Positions 1 to 6,655 of a stretch of DNA of 64,000 nucleotides are shown here, one piece after another. The notes under the pieces are model-generated. The model was given only the letters and a program-made list of their open reading frames with translations. It ran no database searches and was not told where the DNA came from. Position numbers and translations under genes: made by a program. Positions within the stretch are counted from its first letter, which is position 1; every line of letters begins with the position of its first letter. This DNA comes from JAITWN01 sp050486285 (GTDB lineage: Bacteria; Pseudomonadota; Gammaproteobacteria; SZUA-140). The stretch lies in contig JBJHCZ010000001.1 in the NCBI GenBank assembly GCA_050486285.1, positions 310,001 through 374,000 of the forward strand, given 5' to 3'.

Positions 1-367
1 CCACCGTCACCAGCGGCCCGAGCGCCGCCCGCGCCTTCGGCACCACGCCGATCGCAATGCCGAGCATGAGCCCGATCAGCGCGCTGATCCCGAGCCCGAG
101 CCCGAGCCGCTGCAGACTGCTCGCCGTATCGCTCCAGAACACCCGCTCCCCGCTGCGCGGATTCGGCTCGATCGCCACCGACTTGATGGCCTCCCCGAAC
201 GAGCCGAGTGACGGCAGCAGCTTGTCGTTCGGATTCTCGGCGAGTCGCATATCCGAGGCGACCAGGTACACCGCGGCGATCAGGATGAACGGCAGGACGC
301 CGAGGGAGAGGGCGCCGAGGCGAGAGGGGTGCTGATTCAGCAGGCGGCGCACTTCAGAATCCGGCAT
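1..367 (-). CDS. ABC transporter permease, partial (nitrate/taurine/sulfonate type, guanidine-linked)
   Basis: This is the N-terminal 122 residues of a membrane permease that runs off the left edge of the window. The protein starts MPDSEVRRLLNQHP. A hydrophobic segment (about residues 18-38, LGALSLGVLPFILIAAVYLV) is followed by a periplasmic-looking stretch with LLPSLGSFGEAIKS and then a second hydrophobic segment (LGLGLGISALIGLMLGIAIG). This is the usual beginning of SsuC/TauC-like BPD_transp_1 permeases. It lies downstream of the periplasmic binding protein gene on the same strand and so very probably forms one uptake system with it. No clear Shine-Dalgarno sequence precedes the ATG, because a large palindrome ends only 11 bases upstream. 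Substrate guanidine or a guanidine derivative is inferred from the riboswitch heading the operon, not from the permease sequence. Confidence 0.85.
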   Translation of the reverse strand, partial: MPDSEVRRLLNQHPSRLGALSLGVLPFILIAAVYLVASDMRLAENPNDKLLPSLGSFGEAIKSVAIEPNPRSGERVFWSDTASSLQRLGLGLGISALIGLMLGIAIGVVPKARAALGPLVTV

Positions 368-378
368 CCGGCGCGCGA

Positions 379-472
379 CCGGGATTGACCTGATGGGTCT
401 CCCGGCCGCAAGGATGCGGCCGCGAAGCGTACAGGGATGTAATCACCGCGTGTCCCATCAGGTCAATCCCGG
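379..472. repeat. Large palindrome with CAGGGATG core, between binding protein and permease genes
   Basis: Perfect 19-bp outer arms (CCGGGATTGACCTGATGGG and its complement, 379-397 and 454-472) enclose an inner hairpin GGCCGC..GCGGCC and the motif CAGGGATG. The same inner core, with different outer arms, recurs at 9509-9625. It lies inside an operon, between the stop codon of the solute-binding protein and the start of the permease. There it could stabilise the upstream mRNA or reduce downstream expression, as the REP element between malE and malF does. Confidence 0.8.
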
Positions 473-502
473 CCGCGTGTCGGATTCCATTGAATCCCGA
501 TA

Positions 503-1582
503 TCAGAGTTTGCCGTCCGCCGCCATCTGGCTGTACTCCGACGTGAAGCGCAGCTTGATGTTGCCGGTATCGCCGAGCGTCCTGCCGCCGGGAAAGCTCA
601 TCCCGACCGCATCGATGCTGCGCGCGCCCTCACCGAGGATGCCATGCTCGAACGAGAACCTGCGCACATGATCCATCGTCTGGACCAGGTCCGGGCTGTT
701 CACGAAATCCACGGCATCGGCCGGCAGATAGAACATCCGCGTCGTCGCCAGCTGGCTCTCGTAGCCGGCGAGGTCCGTGCCCGAGGCCTCGCCCATGAAG
801 GCCCGCGCCGCGCGCCCGGCCTCGTCATCGGCCGCCATGATCGCCATCGTCTCGTACCAGGCACCGGCCAGTGCCTTGCCGAACTTCGGATTCGCCTTCA
901 GGGTCCCGGTATTGACCACCATCATGTCGATGATCTCGCCGGGGATGCTGGCGGAATCGAACACCCGGTTCGCGCCCGGCATCGCCGCGATCTCGCTCAG
1001 CTGCGGATTCCATGCGACGACCGCATTGACGTTGCGCGTCGTGAACGCCGCGACGATATCGGCGTCGGAGGTATTGACGACCGTGATATCGCGTTCACTG
1101 AGCCCGACCGTCGACAGGCCGCGCGCGAGCAGATAGTGCGACACCGACAGCTCGACGAGATTGACGCGGCGTCCCTTGATGTCCTTCAGCGACTTCGCGT
1201 TCTTCAGCACGACGCCGTCGTTGCCGTTCGACGCGCTGCCGGCGATCAGCGCGGTCGAATCGACGCCGCCCGCGGCCGGGATCGTCAGCGCATCCATATT
1301 GGTCATCACGCAGCCGTCGAAGGCGCCGGCCGCGTACTGGTTGATCGACTCGATATAGTCGTTGATCTGCACGACCTCGATCTCGATGCCGTACTTGTCG
1401 GCCCACTTCTTGACGATGCCCTTGTCAGCGGCATAGTCCCAGGGCATCCAGCCGACATAGATGCTCCAGGCGATGCGGAACTTGTCCTTTTCGGCGGCGG
1501 TTGCGCTTAATGGCAGCGCGCACAGGATCAGCGCGAGCGCGGTGGCGATGGGCAGAAGGTACTTCGATACGAGTGCTTGCAT
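503..1582 (-). CDS. Periplasmic substrate-binding protein of a guanidine-riboswitch-linked ABC transporter
   Basis: This 359-residue secreted protein of the NMT1/TauA-like class has a signal peptide of about 30 residues (hydrophobic LLPIATALALILCALPL followed by an ATA/AE cleavage region). The mature part has typical type-II binding-protein motifs: FRIAWSIYVGWMPWDYAADKGI, GAFDGCVMTNMDALTIPAA, NGNDGVVLKNAKSLKDIKGR and DADIVAAFTTRNVNAVVAWNP. The family was long called the urea-carboxylase-associated urea ABC transporter, and many members sit behind guanidine-I riboswitches. I chose the ATG at 1582 because AAGGGGA lies just upstream; an in-frame ATG at 1609 has no Shine-Dalgarno. The gene is preceded by a guanidine-I aptamer and a sigma-54-type promoter and followed by the permease. 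Uptake of guanidine or a guanidino compound is inferred from this context. Confidence 0.88.
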   Translation of the reverse strand: MQALVSKYLLPIATALALILCALPLSATAAEKDKFRIAWSIYVGWMPWDYAADKGIVKKWADKYGIEIEVVQINDYIESINQYAAGAFDGCVMTNMDALTIPAAGGVDSTALIAGSASNGNDGVVLKNAKSLKDIKGRRVNLVELSVSHYLLARGLSTVGLSERDITVVNTSDADIVAAFTTRNVNAVVAWNPQLSEIAAMPGANRVFDSASIPGEIIDMMVVNTGTLKANPKFGKALAGAWYETMAIMAADDEAGRAARAFMGEASGTDLAGYESQLATTRMFYLPADAVDFVNSPDLVQTMDHVRRFSFEHGILGEGARSIDAVGMSFPGGRTLGDTGNIKLRFTSEYSQMAADGKL

Positions 1583-1680
1583 GGCGATCCCCTTGATTGC
1601 AGGTTTCATCGCCGGGGAACTGCGGTCAGTCGACGGCTACCGGTGGCGCCCCCGGCTGCTGACGCAGATCCGCGGCCTGT

Positions 1681-1781
1681 GCCTCCCGGGCTTTTGTCCC
1701 GCCGTGTATCCGGAATCCTCCGGACCGCATCCCTCGGACCAGCGCCCGTGCATCGATGCGATGCGCGAACCGGAACCCTAG
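1681..1781 (-). promoter_or_regulatory. Guanidine-I (ykkC) riboswitch upstream of the ABC operon
   Basis: Read on the minus strand, the region starts CTAGGGTTCCGG, continues through CTGGTCCGAGGG and ends ACACGGCGGGACAAAAGCCCGGGAGG. These are the hallmark conserved blocks of the ykkC subtype-1 aptamer, which binds guanidinium. It lies about 100 bases upstream of the binding-protein start. No U-tract terminator is visible between the aptamer and the gene, so control may act on translation or by a mechanism I cannot see. Confidence 0.93.
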
Positions 1782-1799
1782 ATGCTCTGAGAGGTGAAG

Positions 1800-1815
1800 T
1801 GCAAGCACTGTGCCG
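1800..1815 (-). promoter_or_regulatory. Sigma-54 (RpoN) -24/-12 promoter for the ABC operon riboswitch
   Basis: On the minus strand the sequence CGGCAC-AGTGC-TTGCA matches the sigma-54 consensus TGGCAC-N5-TTGCW except for the first base, with GG and GC exactly ten bases apart. A start about 12 bases downstream would lie near 1789, just before the aptamer begins at 1781, as expected for the promoter of this leader RNA. Confidence 0.7.
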
Positions 1816-2126
1816 GGAATCGCCGCGCGCGCGGATCGCCGGCGGGCAGGCAATCTAACAGACTGAACATGCTTGCTTTCATTTTGTCGACATGAATCCG
1901 CTGAGGGGGCGACGCGATGATCGCGTACAACTGCGGACTGCGATCCTGCCCCATCATGGGGAATGTTCCTGACGCATTGCACCGAATTGAACCCGCATCG
2001 CATCGGCGATCGCGACCCGGCGCGCTCGCAGGGATGCCGGCATCGACGCGGGCAGCCGCGCAAATGCCTTTATCTACAGGGTCATCCGCACCCGCGCGCG
2101 CGGCGGGCGGTGATGAACGATGCGGC

Positions 2127-2142
2127 TGGTATGCGGCTTGCA
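2127..2142 (+). promoter_or_regulatory. Sigma-54 (RpoN) -24/-12 promoter for the guanidine hydrolase riboswitch
   Basis: TGGTAT-GCGGC-TTGCA keeps the invariant GG and GC spaced by ten bases. The whole -12 box TTGCA is identical to that of the divergent promoter at 1800-1815. The predicted start near 2153 falls about ten bases before the aptamer. The -24 box has two deviations (TGGTAT against TGGCAC). Confidence 0.6.
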
Positions 2143-2162
2143 CTTCCCTGCGTAATGGACGA

Positions 2163-2259
2163 CTAGGGTTCCGGTCCGCGCATCGCAGCGCGGGCGGCTG
2201 GACCGAGGGTCGTCGACCTCCGGTCGGGGGTTACACGGCGGGATAAAAGCCCGGGAGAG
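2163..2259 (+). promoter_or_regulatory. Guanidine-I (ykkC) riboswitch upstream of guanidine hydrolase
   Basis: The region begins CTAGGGTTCCGG, contains GGCTGGACCGAGGG and ends ACACGGCGGGATAAAAGCCC followed by GGGAGA. This is the diagnostic 3' block of the ykkC subtype-1 (guanidine-I) aptamer. Only 42 bases separate it from the start codon at 2302. They contain a strong GGAGG but no terminator hairpin with a T-run, so translational control is plausible. It is the mirror partner of the aptamer at 1681-1781. Confidence 0.95.
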
Positions 2260-2301
2260 CGCAAGCATCCGCCATAACCCTGACCACGACTGGAGGACAT
2301 C

Positions 2302-3489
2302 ATGACCGTCTATACCCGCCTCACCGGGCGCGCCCGTTCCCCGGCATCGGCCACGCCGCTGCGCCGCCATCATCCGTCATTCGACAAGACCGAACTGCAG
2401 GGCTGGAAGGCCATGCACCGCGAGGCCGAGCTGCCGCACAGCGGCTGGGACGCCGAGGAGCAACGTTGTCTCGAACTCGGCCTGCCCGGCGCCGACAGCA
2501 TCGAAGACAAGTCGATCCCGACCTTCGCGCGCGGCGAGCTGCCGCACTACGCCGGCATCAACACCTTCATGAAGGCGCCGTACTGCGAGGACATCCACAA
2601 GGTCGGCAAGTACGACGCCGCGATCATCGGCGTTCCATTTGATGGCGGCACGACCTACCGCCCCGGCACACGCTTCGGGCCGCAGGGCATCCGCCGGATC
2701 TCGGCGCTGTACACGCCCTATAACTATGAGCTCGGCGTCGACCTGCGCGAGCAGATGAACCTGTGCGACACCGGCGACGTGTTCACGATCCCGGCCAACA
2801 TCGAAAAGACCTTCGACCAGATCAGCCGCGCGGTCGGCCATGTGTTCGCGAGCGGCGCGCTGCCGATCATCCTCGGCGGCGACCACTCGATCGGCTTCGC
2901 GACCGTGCGCGGGATCGCCGAGCAGACCGACAAACGCATCGGCATCATCCATTTCGATCGCCATGCGGACATCCAGGAGAAAGACCTTGATGAGCGCATG
3001 CACACGACGCCGTGGTTCCACGCGACCAACCTGCCGAACGTGCCGGCCTCCAATCTGGTGCAAGTCGGCATCGGCGGCTGGCAGGTCCCGCGCCAGGCAG
3101 TGAAGGAGGCGCGCAAGCGCGACACCACCATCATCACGATGCACGACGTCGAGCAGCTCGGCCTCGACCGGGTCGCCGAGATCGCGCTCGAGATGGCGTG
3201 GAAGGACGCGGATGCGGTGTATCTCAGCTTCGACATCGACTGCGTCGACGCCGGCTTCGTGCCCGGCACCGGCTGGCCCGAGCCAGGCGGCTTCCTGCCG
3301 CGCGAGATTCTTTATCTGCTGGGCCTCGTCGCCCGCGAGGGCATCTGCGGCATGGAGGTCGTCGAGGTCTCGCCGCCCTACGACGTCTCCGACATCACCT
3401 CGCTGATGGCGACGCGCGCGATCGTCGACGTGCTCGGCACGCTGGTCGCGCACGGCAAGCTGGGCGCGCACAAGGGCATCCTGCGCTGA
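2302..3489 (+). CDS. gdmH: Guanidine hydrolase (ureohydrolase family, GdmH-like)
   Basis: This 395-residue ureohydrolase (arginase/agmatinase fold) is predicted to hydrolyse guanidine to urea and ammonia with a binuclear metal centre, nickel in the characterised cyanobacterial enzyme. Metal ligands are visible at GGDHS (192-196), HFDRHAD (217-223) and SFDIDCVD (309-316). The sequence is longer at the N terminus (about 85 residues before KYDAAIIGVPFDGG) than agmatinases. It has the substituted motifs DRH instead of DAH and PGTGWPEPGG instead of PGTGTPEPGG, which I recall from the GdmH/Sll1077 branch. It starts at an ATG seven bases after GGAGG and lies directly behind a guanidine-I riboswitch, which strongly supports guanidine over agmatine as substrate. 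A separate agmatine route (aguA-aguB) is encoded at 16.4-18.4 kb. The nickel-loading partner genes are not in view. Confidence 0.88.
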   Translation: MTVYTRLTGRARSPASATPLRRHHPSFDKTELQGWKAMHREAELPHSGWDAEEQRCLELGLPGADSIEDKSIPTFARGELPHYAGINTFMKAPYCEDIHKVGKYDAAIIGVPFDGGTTYRPGTRFGPQGIRRISALYTPYNYELGVDLREQMNLCDTGDVFTIPANIEKTFDQISRAVGHVFASGALPIILGGDHSIGFATVRGIAEQTDKRIGIIHFDRHADIQEKDLDERMHTTPWFHATNLPNVPASNLVQVGIGGWQVPRQAVKEARKRDTTIITMHDVEQLGLDRVAEIALEMAWKDADAVYLSFDIDCVDAGFVPGTGWPEPGGFLPREILYLLGLVAREGICGMEVVEVSPPYDVSDITSLMATRAIVDVLGTLVAHGKLGAHKGILR

Positions 3490-3570
3490 GCGATGATTGC
3501 GCCAAAACGGGACATCGGGCGCGAATGGTGATTTGCGATGGTGCAGGATCGGCTGTCCCGAATGTCTCAC

Positions 3571-3599
3571 TTGCGCCACATGAATCACTTATCTATATG
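3571..3599 (+). promoter_or_regulatory. Possible sigma-70 promoter upstream of porin gene
   Basis: TTGCGC (3571-3576) is followed after exactly 17 bases by TATATG (3594-3599), in an AT-rich patch before the porin gene. The match is only moderate. The sigma-54-like site 25 bases downstream is an alternative or additional promoter. Confidence 0.35.
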
Positions 3600-3621
3600 T
3601 AATTTAATGAAAAAAACGATG

Positions 3622-3637
3622 TGGCACGATGCCTGCT
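3622..3637 (+). promoter_or_regulatory. Sigma-54-like promoter upstream of porin gene
   Basis: TGGCAC-GATGC-CTGCT matches TGGCAC-N5-TTGCW at all but one position, with GG and GC ten bases apart. It lies about 90 bases before the porin start codon and is preceded by an A-rich tract. Together with the two sites at 1800 and 2127 it makes three sigma-54-type elements within 2 kb. Confidence 0.55.
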
Positions 3638-3725
3638 ATGTACCCTGTGAAGGCCGACTGGCCGGCCGCAGCGGAGCGGACAGAAGGCGAGAGATTCATC
3701 AACCACCGTGAGGGAGAAAGAGGAA

Positions 3726-4469
3726 ATGCAGATCAGAAAACTGGGAAGACTGGCACTTGCCGCAAGCCTGGCCGCGCCGGCGATGGCGCTGTCGATGAAC
3801 GCGCAGGCGGAGTTGAGCGGGAACATCGGGGTCGTGTCGAAGTATCTGTTCCGCGGCGTCGAGGAAAGCGGCGGCCCGGCGGTGCAGGGCGGTCTCGATT
3901 ATGGTCATGAGAGTGGATTCTATGCCGGATGGTGGGCGTCGAGCCTGGGGTATACCGACACCACGGATCCGATCTCGAACAGCACCGGCGTCGAGAACGA
4001 CTTCTACGTCGGCTACGAGACCGAGGTCGGCGACTTCACGCTCGGCGGCGCGCTGTACCAGTACTACTACATCGATGTCGACGACGCCGACGCGACCGAG
4101 ATCGCCGTCTACGGCGGCTGGGGCCCGCTCAGCCTGTCGGTCACCTACAATGCGACCGATGTGATCTGGAGCAACTCGGGCGATATCTATGTCGCGCTCG
4201 GTTACGAGACCGCGCTGCCGTACGGCTTCGACTTCGGCGCCACGCTCGGTTACTACAAGTACGACGATGACGATGCCGGTAACAGCAAGGCCGATCTCGG
4301 CACCACCGAAAGCGGCAACATGCAGCACCTCGACCTGACGCTGTCGCGCGCAATCGCCGACACCCCGGCCACGATGAGCGTGACCTACATGATCGGCGGC
4401 AAGGACCGCACCGGCGCCGATATCGACGACACGCTGATCCTCGGCTTGACGTACGAGTTCGACCTCTAA
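3726..4469 (+). CDS. TorF-family putative outer-membrane porin (TIGR02001/Gcw_chp)
   Basis: This 247-residue protein has a cleavable signal peptide (MQIRKLGRLALAASLAAPAMALSMNAQAE, cleavage after AQA). It then opens with the family signature LSGNIGVVSKYLFRGVEESG. Alternating polar and aromatic strands follow (GGLDYGH, FYAGWWASSLGY, NDFYVGYETEVGDFTLGG), ending in a terminal TYEFDL typical of outer-membrane beta barrels. The ATG at 3726 is preferred over a GTG at 3708 because AGGGAGAAAGAGG precedes it. Members of this family are, to my knowledge, often found beside glnK-amtB and respond to nitrogen supply, which fits the sigma-54-like site upstream and the guanidine genes beside it. A rho-independent terminator follows directly. 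The transported solute is unknown. Confidence 0.82.
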   Translation: MQIRKLGRLALAASLAAPAMALSMNAQAELSGNIGVVSKYLFRGVEESGGPAVQGGLDYGHESGFYAGWWASSLGYTDTTDPISNSTGVENDFYVGYETEVGDFTLGGALYQYYYIDVDDADATEIAVYGGWGPLSLSVTYNATDVIWSNSGDIYVALGYETALPYGFDFGATLGYYKYDDDDAGNSKADLGTTESGNMQHLDLTLSRAIADTPATMSVTYMIGGKDRTGADIDDTLILGLTYEFDL

Positions 4470-4482
4470 GCATTCTGTAGCA
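4470..4482 (+). repeat. 13-bp direct repeat, left copy, flanking AT-rich insert
   Basis: GCATTCTGTAGCA begins on the base after the porin stop codon. An identical copy lies at 6640-6652, just beyond the AT-rich two-gene segment and three bases short of the stop of the convergent peptidase pseudogene. The placement suggests a duplication created by, or used for, insertion of the segment. Confidence 0.6.
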
Positions 4483-4488
4483 TTAGCC

Positions 4489-4525
4489 AGGGTCAGGCCC
4501 CTTTGGGGTCTGGCCCTTTCTTTTT
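4489..4525 (+). terminator. Rho-independent terminator of the porin gene
   Basis: AGGGTCAGGCCCC and GGGGTCTGGCCCT pair over 13 positions (two of them G-U) around a TTT loop, followed by TTCTTTTT. It lies 20 bases after the stop codon. Confidence 0.9.
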
Positions 4526-4652
4526 GTCTGCGTCCTGATCGGGGCGCCGCGAACTTATTACCGGTTAGTACGCTGGCGCACATTGGAAGCAGTGTCGAAA
4601 TGGAACAATAGTGGACAATCCGCTATTCAATCTGATCATGCGCGTGAGTTTC

Positions 4653-5765
4653 ATGAAAATACACACCATTCGTACCCTGCCGGAATATCATCGAATAAGG
4701 CCCGCATGGAATGAGATCTACAAGGGCGATACCTGTGCATCGGTCACCCGGTCCTGGCAATGGATGCTTGGATGGCTGGAGACGACTGATCTGGACTGGC
4801 AGATACTGGCGGTCGAGGATCAACAAAGCGGCAACTATGTCGCATTTGCCCCCATGGCTAGCAGGACAGATGAAAGCGGTCGTACATTTCTATATCCCGG
4901 CGGCTACCCCTTGTCGGCGCACACCGGTTTCCTGTGCAGGCCGGAATACGCCAATGAGACTGCGGCGCTGTTGTCGGCATATATCCATGACGAGTTGAGC
5001 TGGAATCGCATCTTTATGGCGGATGTCCTGGATGATCGACTGTCATTATTCGCCGCTCACTATCAGAAAAAATCAGATTTTCATGTGGTAGAGAGAAAAC
5101 AGACCGAATGTCCATATCTGAAATTACCCGGCACCAGGGAAGATTATGTTAATGAATTCCTCGGGAAAGAGACCCGAAAGACGCTGAGGAAAAGACGCGC
5201 AAGGTTGTCACGTTTGCCTGGTATCACAATCACCGAGCCGGATAGCGACACCCTTTCTGCCCACATCGATGCAATGCTCACACTGCGCAGACAACGATGG
5301 GGGGATCACTCCAGAGACACATTGATAGTGCAGACAGAGGCGGTTCTCCGCTCCTGTTATCAGTACGATTCATTGTATATGCGCGTCATGTGGCATGACG
5401 ATATGCCTGTTGCCGGGATCGCTGTATTCATGGATCCGGTAAAGAAAACAGCGCACTGCTTCATGTCTATCTATCATGATTCTGTCTCTCGATTCTCCGC
5501 AGGCAATATATTGATACTGGATAGTCTGTGTCATGCAATCGATATGGGAATCGACCTGTATGATTTCGGGAGAGGAGGAGACGACTACAAGTATTCTACC
5601 TTCGGCGCACAGACTCGAATGAATGAAAACCTGGTTATCCATCGTCTGAGTGGCATCAGCAGAATCAGGAAAATACTGAAATATTCCTTGTTGCCGGATT
5701 CTCTGAAGCAAATGCAATTGGCCAGGGTGATGTCTTACACACTGGCCGTATTCGCAGGCAAATAA
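4653..5765 (+). CDS. CelD/FemAB-like GNAT acyltransferase (Acetyltransf_6)
   Basis: This protein of about 370 residues resembles the CelD/BcsL acyltransferases found in exopolysaccharide loci. The C-terminal GNAT half carries LTLRRQRWGDH, PVAGIAVFMDPVKKTAHCFMSIYHDSVSRFSAGNILILD and LYDFGRGGDDYKYSTFGAQ, all characteristic of Acetyltransf_6. The basic ETRKTLRKRRARL helix sits in the middle. It probably acylates a glycan or surface-polymer intermediate in the cytoplasm; the acceptor is unknown. I chose ATG 4653 (MKIHTIRTLPEY); ATG 4638 and GTG 4611 are in-frame alternatives, none with a strong Shine-Dalgarno. Base composition is visibly more AT-rich than the surrounding housekeeping genes and resembles the 53-60 kb polymer locus, which suggests horizontal origin. 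It is followed 21 bases later by a methyltransferase gene. Confidence 0.8.
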   Translation: MKIHTIRTLPEYHRIRPAWNEIYKGDTCASVTRSWQWMLGWLETTDLDWQILAVEDQQSGNYVAFAPMASRTDESGRTFLYPGGYPLSAHTGFLCRPEYANETAALLSAYIHDELSWNRIFMADVLDDRLSLFAAHYQKKSDFHVVERKQTECPYLKLPGTREDYVNEFLGKETRKTLRKRRARLSRLPGITITEPDSDTLSAHIDAMLTLRRQRWGDHSRDTLIVQTEAVLRSCYQYDSLYMRVMWHDDMPVAGIAVFMDPVKKTAHCFMSIYHDSVSRFSAGNILILDSLCHAIDMGIDLYDFGRGGDDYKYSTFGAQTRMNENLVIHRLSGISRIRKILKYSLLPDSLKQMQLARVMSYTLAVFAGK

Positions 5766-5786
5766 TGACCTGATCCGCGGGAGCTG

Positions 5787-6611
5787 ATGAAACGAATGAA
5801 TGAACTCGTCGATATCTACGAATCCATCAACAGGAAGACCTATTCCAGAAAAATCAATGTCCTCAAATACAAGCACTTCCAGCAGTTGACACCCGGTGAA
5901 CAGGCAATCATCGATCAATTCCGTGATGATATCTATAACAAATCCATACTGGATATAGGCTGCGGCGCAGGCCGGACGGCCAGATTCCTCAAGACTATCG
6001 GCGGAAAATATACTGGCATCGATTATTCTGAAGAAGCGATCATCTACTGTCGTCATTTACACAAGGACACGAGATTCATCCACTGTGACGCCAGAAATAT
6101 GGATTGCTTTGAGGATGAAGAATTCGACGTCGTAATCTTCCCTTGCAATGGGATTGATTCAATGGACAGCACGGGCAGAGGGCGGGTGATAGATGAGGTA
6201 TTTCGGCTGGTTAAATCAGGTGGTCTGTTTATCCTGACGACACACAACTACCGGTTCTTGATAGAGACCTGGAACGGCAAGACTCCGTTTCCAACTCTGA
6301 CCTTGTCGGCAAACCCGAAGACACTGCTGGCTAATCTTGGAAATTATACCCGTGCATCACTGAACTACCTCAAGAATAGCAGGTACGTTCGTATGAGTGA
6401 CCAGTCCGCGATCGTTCAGGGGGTGGCGTTCGATTATGACCTTATGACTTATTACATCGACAAACGCAAACAGATCGTGGATCTGAAGACCGCTGGCTTT
6501 ACCGTCGAACGATTGTATGACAGGGATGGACTAGGCGTTGCAAAGGACAGCAGCCAGGACGGGTATTCGCCCTGGCTATACTATGTCGCCAGAAAAGTGC
6601 CTGAATCATAG
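5787..6611 (+). CDS. SAM-dependent class I methyltransferase
   Basis: This 274-residue protein has the Rossmann methyltransferase core: motif I ILDIGCGAGRTARFLK (about residues 52-67), the acidic post-I position in YTGIDYSEEAI, motif II/III FIHCDARNM, and motif IV EFDVVIFPCNGIDSM followed by VKSGGLFILTTHN. It belongs with the Methyltransf_11/25 type; the substrate cannot be read from sequence. The ATG at 5787 has CGGGAGC just upstream. The gene is cotranscribed with the preceding acyltransferase, shares its AT-rich composition, and with it forms a two-gene insert bounded by a 13-bp direct repeat. A role in modifying a glycan or lipid is an inference from the partner gene only. Confidence 0.82.
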   Translation: MKRMNELVDIYESINRKTYSRKINVLKYKHFQQLTPGEQAIIDQFRDDIYNKSILDIGCGAGRTARFLKTIGGKYTGIDYSEEAIIYCRHLHKDTRFIHCDARNMDCFEDEEFDVVIFPCNGIDSMDSTGRGRVIDEVFRLVKSGGLFILTTHNYRFLIETWNGKTPFPTLTLSANPKTLLANLGNYTRASLNYLKNSRYVRMSDQSAIVQGVAFDYDLMTYYIDKRKQIVDLKTAGFTVERLYDRDGLGVAKDSSQDGYSPWLYYVARKVPES

Positions 6612-6639
6612 AATTGATTTGAATGGACGTTTGTCCTGG

Positions 6640-6652
6640 CATTCTGTAGCAG
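6640..6652 (+). repeat. 13-bp direct repeat, right copy, flanking AT-rich insert
   Basis: GCATTCTGTAGCA, identical to 4470-4482. Both copies are followed within ten bases by CAGGG, so the similarity may extend slightly. See the left copy. Confidence 0.6.
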
Positions 6653-6655
6653 CTG

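Noticed and set aside
644..1510. Long open frame opposite the binding-protein gene
   Set aside because: It is the complement of a clearly coding GC-rich gene and encodes an arginine/histidine-rich sequence with no family features. Many such antisense frames (for example 2377-3588, 9570-11288, 15347-17329, 30569-33499 and 51131-52984) were left out for the same reason.
2138..2143. TTGCAC as a sigma-70 -35 box before the plus-strand riboswitch
   Set aside because: A -10 box at the right distance would lie in the conserved CTAGGG start of the aptamer, which must be transcribed. The GG-N10-GC geometry of a sigma-54 promoter fits at both aptamers.
2302..3489. Agmatinase (SpeB)
   Set aside because: The guanidine-I riboswitch, longer N terminus and altered active-site loops fit guanidine hydrolase better, and agmatine is already served by aguA-aguB.
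4611..4613. GTG at 4611 as the acyltransferase start
   Set aside because: The first 14 residues from there do not look like the family, and MKIHTIRTLPEY at 4653 is a more natural beginning. Not excluded.
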